Shown piece after piece: positions 14,609-20,034 of a stretch of 20,034 bases of DNA. The stretch comes from CAIKZZ01 sp037443765 (GTDB taxonomy: Bacteria > Pseudomonadota > Gammaproteobacteria > Steroidobacterales > Steroidobacteraceae). Both the position numbers and the translations under genes were made by a program. Every line of letters begins with the position of its first letter. Positions within the stretch are counted from its first letter, which is position 1. The notes beneath the pieces were generated by a model. The model was not told where the DNA came from. It ran no database searches and saw nothing but the letters and a program-made list of their open reading frames with translations. The stretch lies in the NCBI GenBank assembly GCA_037443765.1, contig JBBINS010000035.1, positions 1-20,034 on the forward strand, given 5' to 3'.

Positions 14609-15649
14609 ATGTTCAAGAGCCTTCGCGGCTATTTCTCCAACGACGTCTCCATCGACCTCGGCACCGCCAATACGCTGATCTACGTTCGCGGCAAGGGAAT
14701 CGTTCTCAACGAGCCCTCGGTCGTCGCCGTGCGCGACGAACCGGCCCGCGGCGGCAAGACCATCGTCGCGGTCGGCGCCGAAGCGAAGAACATGCTCGGC
14801 CGGACGCCGGGCCACATCACCGCGGTGCGGCCGATGAAGGACGGAGTGATCGCCGACTTCACGTACACCGAGAAGATGCTGCAGTACTTCATCAACAAGG
14901 TGCACGGCAACCGCTTCCTGCGGCCGAGCCCGCGGGTGCTCGTCTGCGTGCCGTACGGCTCGACCCAGGTCGAGCGGCGCGCGATCAAGGAGTCGGCCGA
15001 GGGCGCAGGCGCGCGCAGCGTGTTCCTGATCGACGAACCGATGGCCGCCGCGGTCGGCGCGGGCCTGCCGGTGCAGGAGCCGCGCGGCTCGATGGTGCTC
15101 GACATCGGCGGCGGCACGTCCGAGGTCGCGGTGATCTCGCTGAACGGCATCGTCTACGCGGCGTCGGCGCGCATCGGCGGCGACCGCTTCGACGACGCGA
15201 TCGTCAACTACGTGCGACGCAACTACGGCATCCTGATCGGCGAGGCGACCGCCGAGCGCATCAAGATCGAGATCGGCTCGGCCTACCCCGGCCAGCAGGT
15301 GCGCGAGATGTCGGTCAAGGGCCGCAACCTCTCCGAGGGCGTGCCGCGCAGCTTCACGCTCAATTCCAACGAGATCCTCGAGGCGCTGCAGGAGCCGCTG
15401 CAGGGCATCGTCGGCGCGGTCAAGCAGGCGCTCGAGCAGACGCCTCCCGAACTCGGCGCCGACGTCGCCGAGCGCGGCATCGTGCTCACCGGCGGCGGCG
15501 CGCTGCTCAAGGACATCGACAAGCTGCTGATGGAAGAGACGGGGCTGCCGGTCATCATCTCCGACGATCCGCTGACCTGCGTCGCCCGGGGCGGCGGGCG
15601 GATCCTGGAGCTGTCCGAAGAGCACCCCGGCGCCTTCGGCCTGCAATGA
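14609..15649 (+). CDS. mreB: Rod-shape-determining protein MreB (actin homologue)
   Basis: MreB forms membrane-bound filaments that guide the elongasome and set rod shape. The 346-residue protein has all the actin-fold nucleotide motifs. Phosphate-1 is SIDLGTANTLIYVRGKG (14-30), RTPGHITAVRPMKDGVIADF comes near 65-84, and VCVPYGSTQVERRAIKES follows. Phosphate-2 is VLDIGGGTSEVAVISLNG, and the adenosine region is VLTGGGALLKDI. The N-terminus MFKSLRGYFS is the amphipathic membrane-binding type. The start is ATG at 14609 with only a weak GAG upstream. mreC follows after 21 nt. The gene is divergent from gatC, a widely conserved proteobacterial layout. High identity to the family leaves no doubt about the call. 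Confidence 0.98.
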   Translation: MFKSLRGYFSNDVSIDLGTANTLIYVRGKGIVLNEPSVVAVRDEPARGGKTIVAVGAEAKNMLGRTPGHITAVRPMKDGVIADFTYTEKMLQYFINKVHGNRFLRPSPRVLVCVPYGSTQVERRAIKESAEGAGARSVFLIDEPMAAAVGAGLPVQEPRGSMVLDIGGGTSEVAVISLNGIVYAASARIGGDRFDDAIVNYVRRNYGILIGEATAERIKIEIGSAYPGQQVREMSVKGRNLSEGVPRSFTLNSNEILEALQEPLQGIVGAVKQALEQTPPELGADVAERGIVLTGGGALLKDIDKLLMEETGLPVIISDDPLTCVARGGGRILELSEEHPGAFGLQ

Positions 15650-15658
15650 TCCCGTGAC

Positions 15659-15663
15659 GGGAG
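15659..15663 (+). promoter_or_regulatory. Ribosome binding site fixing the TTG start of mreC
   Basis: GGGAG lies 7 nt before TTG at 15671. No in-frame ATG or GTG lies between it and the membrane segment, so the pairing of a strong site with a weak codon marks the start. Confidence 0.65.
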
Positions 15664-15670
15664 TATCCGG

Positions 15671-16603
15671 TTGCCGGCCCTGAGAGAGCCCGGTGCCCGT
15701 TATGCTCCGCCGCGCGTTTCGACGCTCGGCCTGCGGGCGCTCGTGCTGATCGCCCTGTCGATCGGACTGATGGTGGCCGATCACCGCCAGCAGGGGCTCG
15801 CGATGATCCGTTCGGGGCTCTCCGCCGCCGCCTGGCCTCTGCAGATGCTGGTGCACTCGCCGGTCGCGGCCTGGGACTGGCTCTCGGCGTCGACCCGCAC
15901 CCGTCACGATCTGCTCGCCGAGAACGAGTCGCTGCGGAACACGGCGCGCGAGAACGACCTCAAGCTCCTCCGGCTCGAGGCGATCGAGCAGGAGAACCAG
16001 CGGCTGCGGGCGCTCGTCAACGCCGCGCCGCGCGACGCCGAGCACGTCCAGGCCGCGACCGTCATGCGCGTCGACCTCGACCGGCTGCGGCACCGGGTGC
16101 TGATCGACCGCGGCACGCGGGACGGCGTCACCCGCAGCCAGCCGATCATCGACGCGAGCGGCGTCGTCGGCCAGACGATCAACGTCGGGCCGCTGGCGGC
16201 GGAGGTGATTCTGCTGTCCGACCCGACGCACGCGATCCCGGTGCAGGTCGAGCGCAACGGCCTCAGGACCATCGCGGTCGGCACCGGCGACAGCGATCGG
16301 CTGGCGCTGCCGTACCTGCCCCGCAACGCCGACGTTCAGGCCGACGACCTGCTCGTCTCGTCGGGCCTCGGCGGCGTGTTCCCGGCCGGCCTGCCGGTCG
16401 CGCGCATCACGGAGGTCAAGCGCGACCCGAGCCAGCCGCTCGCGATCGTCAATGCGCGACCGGCGGCGGGGCTCGACCGCGACCGCGAGGTGCTGCTGCT
16501 GTGGTCCAAGCCGCGGGTCGCGCTGCCCGAGGCCGAGCCGCCGCCACCGCCGGCGCCGCAGCGCGACACGCGCGCCAAGCCGCGCCCGGCACCGACGCGA
16601 TGA
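15671..16603 (+). CDS. mreC: Rod-shape-determining protein MreC
   Basis: MreC is the periplasmic elongasome scaffold that binds and activates PBP2. The 310-residue protein has a short cytoplasmic N-terminus, one membrane segment (about 22-37) and a coiled coil at about 74-118 (LLAENESLRN and IEQENQRLRALV are visible). The double beta-barrel MreC domain runs to about residue 280, with DRGTRDGVTRSQPIIDASGVVGQ (147-169) and VSSGLGGVFPAGLPVARITEV. The last 30 residues are a proline- and alanine-rich tail ending PRPAPTR. The start is TTG at 15671, supported by GGGAG 7 nt upstream. The stop overlaps mreD as ATGA. The TTG with a strong site may tune the amount of MreC relative to MreB. Confidence 0.95.
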   Translation: MPALREPGARYAPPRVSTLGLRALVLIALSIGLMVADHRQQGLAMIRSGLSAAAWPLQMLVHSPVAAWDWLSASTRTRHDLLAENESLRNTARENDLKLLRLEAIEQENQRLRALVNAAPRDAEHVQAATVMRVDLDRLRHRVLIDRGTRDGVTRSQPIIDASGVVGQTINVGPLAAEVILLSDPTHAIPVQVERNGLRTIAVGTGDSDRLALPYLPRNADVQADDLLVSSGLGGVFPAGLPVARITEVKRDPSQPLAIVNARPAAGLDRDREVLLLWSKPRVALPEAEPPPPPAPQRDTRAKPRPAPTR

Positions 16604-17079
16604 TCGGCGACGCCAAGAGCCCGCGGCTGATGCTGCTGGTCGTGGCGCTGGTCGCGCTCGTGTTGTCGGCCGTGCCGCTGCCGCACGTGCTCGACCTGTT
16701 GCGCCCCGACTTCCTGCTGCTGACGGTGATCTGGTTCGCGCTGATGCTGCCGCGCGCGGGAGGACTCGTGACCGCGTGGATCGCGGGCGTCGCGCTCGAC
16801 GCGTTCCACGGCGTCGTGCTCGGCGAGAACGCCCTCGCCTTCGTCGTGGTCGCCTTCCTCGTGCACCGGTTCCACCTGCGCATGCGCATGTACCCGCTGT
16901 CGCAGCAGGCGCTCGTCGTGCTGCTGCTGCTGCTGCTCTACCAGTTCCTGCTGTTCTGGATCGACGGCGTCACGGGCCACCCGCTCAACGCCTGGGTCCG
17001 CTGGCTGCCGGTGGCGACCGGCGCGCTGCTGTGGCCGGTGCTGACCGGCTACCTCGGCCGCCTGCTGACCCGGCGCTGA
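16600..17079 (+). CDS. mreD: Rod-shape-determining protein MreD
   Basis: MreD is an integral inner-membrane partner of MreC in the elongasome. The 159-residue protein is very hydrophobic, with about five or six membrane segments beginning at residues 9-27 (LMLLVVALVALVLSAVPLP). The family motif RPDFLLLTVIWFALMLP is near 35-51, and GVALDAFHGVVLGENALAF follows near 61-79, matching the conserved G-x-x-x-D-x-x-x-G region. A leucine run (LLLLLLYQFLLF) forms a later segment. The ATG at 16600 overlaps the mreC stop by 4 nt and there is no separate Shine-Dalgarno site, so translation is probably coupled. Length is close to E. coli MreD (162). mrdA follows 4 nt after the stop. Confidence 0.94.
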   Translation: MIGDAKSPRLMLLVVALVALVLSAVPLPHVLDLLRPDFLLLTVIWFALMLPRAGGLVTAWIAGVALDAFHGVVLGENALAFVVVAFLVHRFHLRMRMYPLSQQALVVLLLLLLYQFLLFWIDGVTGHPLNAWVRWLPVATGALLWPVLTGYLGRLLTRR

Positions 17080-17083
17080 AGCG

Positions 17084-18982
17084 ATGCGCCGCTCGGTCCG
17101 CATCAAGGATCACTGGTCGGAACAGCGGTTATTCGTGGGCCGCATCCTGTTCGCCGCGATCGCCGCGGCGACGCTGCTGCTGGTGGTCGGCGGCCGGCTG
17201 TTCCTGCTGCAGGTGCTGAAGCACGACTACTACGTCGACCTTTCGCAGGGCAACCGCGTGCGGCTCGAGCCGCTGCCCCCCGACCGCGGCCTGATGTACG
17301 ACCGTCACGGCACCGTGATCGCCGAGAACACGCCCGCCTACACGCTCGAGCTCACCCCCGAGCAAGTCGCGGACGTGCCCGACACGCTGCGGCGGCTGGC
17401 CGCGATCGGCCTGCTGGAACCGGACCAGGTACCCGCGCTCGACCGCATGATCCGCACGGGCCGGAAGTTCGAGGCGGTGCCGCTCAGGCTCTCGCTTTCC
17501 GACGCCGACATCGCGACCTTCGCGGTGCGGCAGTTCGAGTTCCCGGGCGTCGAGATCCAGACCCGGCTCGCGCGCTGGTACCCGTACGGCAATGCCGGCG
17601 TGCACGCGCTCGGCTACGTCGCGGCGATCTCCGAGGAAGACCTGAAGCGCATCGACCGCGACCAGTACGCCGGCTCGCTGCTGATCGGCAAGATCGGGCT
17701 CGAGGGCACGTACGAGCAGGAGCTGCACGGCGACGCGGGCTTCCGCCAGGTGCTCGTGAACGCGCAGGGCCGGCGCGTCGACCGGCTCGGCGGCGGCACG
17801 GTCGAGCTCGAGACGCGGCGGCCGCGCGCCGGCAACGACCTGTTCCTCGGGCTCGACATGCGGGTGCAGAAGGTCGCCGAGGAGGCGCTCGCCGGCCGCC
17901 GCGGCGCCGTGGTCGCGATCGAACCCGACACCGGCGACGTCGTCGCGCTCGTGTCGGTGCCGACGTTCGACCCCAACAAGTTCACGCGCGGGATCTCCGG
18001 CCACGAGTACGCGGCGCTGCGCGACGATCTCGACCGGCCGCTGTTCGACCGCGCGCTGCGGGGCGCCTACCCGCCCGGCTCGACCGTGAAGCCACTGATG
18101 GCGCTCGCCGGCCTGCAGTACAACGCCGTGGACCCGAACGCGGCGCGCTACTGCCGCGGCTACTTCACGCTGCCGGGCTCGAGTCGCCCGTACCACGACT
18201 GGAAGAAGGAAGGCCACGGCATGGTCGACATGCGCAAGGCCATCCAGACCTCGTGCGATGTCTACTTCTACGCGCTCGCCGACATTCTGGGCATCGACCG
18301 CGTCCACGATGCGCTCACGAAGCTCGGCCTCGGCAAGCCGACCGGCATCGACGTCGGCGGCGAGCTGCCGGGGCTCGTGCCGTCGTCGGAGTGGAAGCAG
18401 CAGAAGTACAAGCAGGCCTGGTTCCCGGGTGAGACGGTCAGCGTCGGCATCGGGCAGGGCTATCTGCTCGTGACCCCGCTGCAGCTCGCGCACGCCGCCG
18501 CGATCCTCGCCGGCCACGGCAAGAACTTCCGACCGCGGCTCGTGACCGCGGTGCGCGACGCCACAACCGGCGCCATCCGCAAGCTGCCGCCGGAGCCGGA
18601 ACCGACCATCGAGCTCAAGGATGAGCACTCCTGGGACATCGTCGTCGAGGGCATGGAGCGGGTCACGCAGGCCGGCGGCACGGCGAGCGCGATCGCCCAC
18701 GGCGCGAGCTACAAGATCGCCGCCAAGACCGGTACCGCGCAGGTGTTCAGCCTCGGCACGAACGAGAAGTACGTGGCCAAGAACGTCGCGGAGCGGCTCC
18801 GCGACCACGCACTGTTCATCGCCTTCGCGCCGGCGGACGATCCCAAGCTCGCGGTGGCGGTCCTGGTGGAGAACGGCGGCCACGGCGGCAGCGCGGCGGG
18901 CCCGGTCGCGCGGCGCGTGTTCGACGCGTTCCTGCTCGGCAAGTACGACGCGGCGCCCGCCGCGATCCTGAAGACCGAATGA
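17084..18982 (+). CDS. mrdA: Penicillin-binding protein 2 (elongation-specific transpeptidase)
   Basis: PBP2 is the class B transpeptidase that cross-links side-wall peptidoglycan together with RodA. The 632-residue protein has one membrane segment (about 20-43). The pedestal/dimerisation domain (about 60-240) contains PPDRGLMYDRHGTVIAEN (65-82) and GKIGLEGTYEQELHGD. The transpeptidase domain contains the SxxK motif with nucleophile Ser-333 in PPGSTVKPLMAL. The SxD-type motif is SCD (390-392) and the KTG motif is at 548-550 in AAKTGTAQVF. GVEIQTRLARWYPYG and SVGIGQGYLLVTPLQLA are also family marks. The start is ATG at 17084, 4 nt after mreD. The stop overlaps the rodA start (ATGA), consistent with balanced production of the PBP2-RodA pair. 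All catalytic motifs are intact. Confidence 0.97.
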   Translation: MRRSVRIKDHWSEQRLFVGRILFAAIAAATLLLVVGGRLFLLQVLKHDYYVDLSQGNRVRLEPLPPDRGLMYDRHGTVIAENTPAYTLELTPEQVADVPDTLRRLAAIGLLEPDQVPALDRMIRTGRKFEAVPLRLSLSDADIATFAVRQFEFPGVEIQTRLARWYPYGNAGVHALGYVAAISEEDLKRIDRDQYAGSLLIGKIGLEGTYEQELHGDAGFRQVLVNAQGRRVDRLGGGTVELETRRPRAGNDLFLGLDMRVQKVAEEALAGRRGAVVAIEPDTGDVVALVSVPTFDPNKFTRGISGHEYAALRDDLDRPLFDRALRGAYPPGSTVKPLMALAGLQYNAVDPNAARYCRGYFTLPGSSRPYHDWKKEGHGMVDMRKAIQTSCDVYFYALADILGIDRVHDALTKLGLGKPTGIDVGGELPGLVPSSEWKQQKYKQAWFPGETVSVGIGQGYLLVTPLQLAHAAAILAGHGKNFRPRLVTAVRDATTGAIRKLPPEPEPTIELKDEHSWDIVVEGMERVTQAGGTASAIAHGASYKIAAKTGTAQVFSLGTNEKYVAKNVAERLRDHALFIAFAPADDPKLAVAVLVENGGHGGSAAGPVARRVFDAFLLGKYDAAPAAILKTE

Positions 18983-20034
18983 ACATGCTGTACGACGAAG
19001 GCGAATACTCGACCACGCGGCGCACGCTGACCGCCTCGGCGGTGCTGCTGCGGCGCCTGCACCTCGACGGGCCGCTGCTGGCCGCGCTCGCCGCGGTCGC
19101 GGCCTTCGGCCTGTTCGTGCTCTACAGCGCGACGGGCGAGAACTTCGCGCAGTGGCTCCGGCAGGTCGAGTACCTCGTGCTCGCGCTGGTGACGCTGGTC
19201 GCGCTCGCGCAGGTTCCGCCGGCGTGGCTGAGGCGCGTCTCGCCGCTGCTCTACGGGATCGGCATCGTGCTGCTCGTCGTGGTCGCCGTGCACGGCACGG
19301 TCGGCAAGGGCGCGCAGCGCTGGCTGACGGTCGGCCCGGTGCGGTTCCAGCCGTCGGAGATCATGAAGCTCGCGGTGCCGATGATGTGCGCCTGGTACCT
19401 GCACGAGCGCCCGCTGCCGCCGTCGTTCCGGGATGTGCTGGTGCTGCTCGCGATCGTCGCCGTGCCTGCCGCGCTGATCGCCAAGCAGCCCGACCTCGGC
19501 ACAGCCCTGCTCGTCGCCTCGGCCGGAATCCTGGTGCTGTTCCTCGCCGGCATGTCGACGCTCGTGATCGTCGCGGGCGTCGCGGCGCTCGGCGCCGCGG
19601 TGCCGGTCGCCTGGCACTTCATGCACGACTATCAGCGGCAGCGGGTGCTGACCTTCCTCGACCCGTCGCAGGACCCGCTCGGCGCCGGCTACCACAGCAT
19701 CCAGTCGCAGATCGCGATCGGCTCGGGCGGCGTGTTCGGCAAGGGCTGGATGAACGGCAGCCAGGCGCAGCTCGAATTCCTGCCGGAGCGCTCGACCGAC
19801 TTCATCTTCGCGGTGATCGGCGAGGAACTCGGCCTGCTCGGCCAGCTCGTGCTGCTCGGCCTGTACCTGACGGTGATCGGCCGCGCGCTGTATCTCGCCT
19901 CCGAGACGCAGGACACCTACGGCCGCCTGGTCTGCGGCAGCTTCGCGCTGACGTTCTTCGTCTACGCGTTCGTCAACACCGGCATGGTCAGCGGCATCCT
20001 GCCGGTGGTCGGCGTGCCGCTGCCGCTCGTCAGC
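18979..20034 (+). CDS. rodA: Peptidoglycan glycosyltransferase RodA (C-terminus cut by window edge)
   Basis: RodA is the SEDS-family polymerase that makes glycan strands for side-wall growth with PBP2. The frame from ATG at 18979 stays open to the window end, giving 352 residues; E. coli RodA has 370, so only about 20-30 residues are missing. Visible motifs are LYSATGENF (48-56), GAQRWLTVGPVRFQPSEIMKL (111-131, including the conserved Glu-127), KQPDLGTALLV (169-179), and RQRVLTFLDPSQDPLGAGYHSIQSQIAIGSGG. The catalytic-region FLPERSTDFIFAVIGEELG carries Asp-274, equivalent to E. coli Asp-262. The start overlaps the mrdA stop as ATGA; a second ATG two codons later (18985) is an alternative. The cytoplasmic N-terminus is about 12 residues longer than in E. 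coli. Membrane segments run throughout. Confidence 0.96.
   Translation, partial: MNMLYDEGEYSTTRRTLTASAVLLRRLHLDGPLLAALAAVAAFGLFVLYSATGENFAQWLRQVEYLVLALVTLVALAQVPPAWLRRVSPLLYGIGIVLLVVVAVHGTVGKGAQRWLTVGPVRFQPSEIMKLAVPMMCAWYLHERPLPPSFRDVLVLLAIVAVPAALIAKQPDLGTALLVASAGILVLFLAGMSTLVIVAGVAALGAAVPVAWHFMHDYQRQRVLTFLDPSQDPLGAGYHSIQSQIAIGSGGVFGKGWMNGSQAQLEFLPERSTDFIFAVIGEELGLLGQLVLLGLYLTVIGRALYLASETQDTYGRLVCGSFALTFFVYAFVNTGMVSGILPVVGVPLPLVS

Noticed and set aside
14528..16231. Open frame of 567 codons antisense to mreB and mreC
   Set aside because: It spans two genuine genes and their spacer, has low-complexity Arg/Asp/Val/His content and no family features; a GC-driven shadow.
17129..18883. Open frame of 584 codons antisense to mrdA
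   Set aside because: Its composition is Arg/Val/Glu/His-rich with no recognisable domain, and it mirrors the codon pattern of the real PBP2 gene, which has all catalytic motifs. This is a high-GC shadow.
1..20034. A novel defence, mobile or biosynthetic system
   Set aside because: Every substantial frame is accounted for by known housekeeping families. I see no repeats, integrase, transposase, toxin-antitoxin pair, phage gene or unexplained gap above about 160 bp.

Overview
The window reads as ordinary, very GC-rich proteobacterial chromosome, most likely from a gammaproteobacterium. Two gene neighbourhoods familiar from Pseudomonas-like gammaproteobacteria are recognisable. The first is a TPR lipoprotein gene, lolB, ispE, tRNA-Gln, prs and rplY, divergent from hemA-prfA-prmC. 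The second is gatCAB divergent from mreBCD-mrdA-rodA. Some of these blocks also occur in betaproteobacteria, so the class call is an inference. There are no mobile elements, phage genes, CRISPR arrays or broken genes. Almost every base is coding, and the longest gaps are about 162 bp (gatC/mreB) and 155 bp (hslO/tonB).

Region 1 (1-4924, minus strand) reads, in transcription order, TPR lipoprotein -> lolB -> ispE -> tRNA-Gln(UUG) -> prs -> rplY (3' end outside the window). The first three genes overlap by 4 bp each, and the tRNA starts 9 nt after the ispE stop. The region serves outer-membrane lipoprotein sorting, isoprenoid precursor synthesis, PRPP supply and ribosome structure.

Region 2 (5037-9466, plus strand) reads hemA -> prfA -> prmC, linked by 4-bp overlaps, then a cyclophilin-type prolyl isomerase and mtgA. 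HemA makes the tetrapyrrole precursor from glutamyl-tRNA. RF1 is the substrate that PrmC methylates. MtgA polymerises peptidoglycan glycan strands.

Region 3 (9519-14446, minus strand) reads gatC -> gatA -> gatB -> hslO, followed after a 155-bp gap by a stand-alone TonB-family gene. GatCAB amidates misacylated tRNA. The window also holds a tRNA-Gln with a U1-A72 first pair, so enzyme and possible substrate are both present.

Region 4 (14609 to the window end, plus strand) is the elongasome operon mreB -> mreC -> mreD -> mrdA (PBP2) -> rodA, with rodA cut at the window edge. Together with mtgA it makes side-wall peptidoglycan and rod shape.

Translation signals are notable: GTG starts prs, ispE, prmC, the isomerase gene and gatA, and TTG starts hslO and mreC. 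Many junctions are ATGA or GTGA overlaps. I looked for a new system and did not find one. The items below are modest observations on promoters, starts and gene context.
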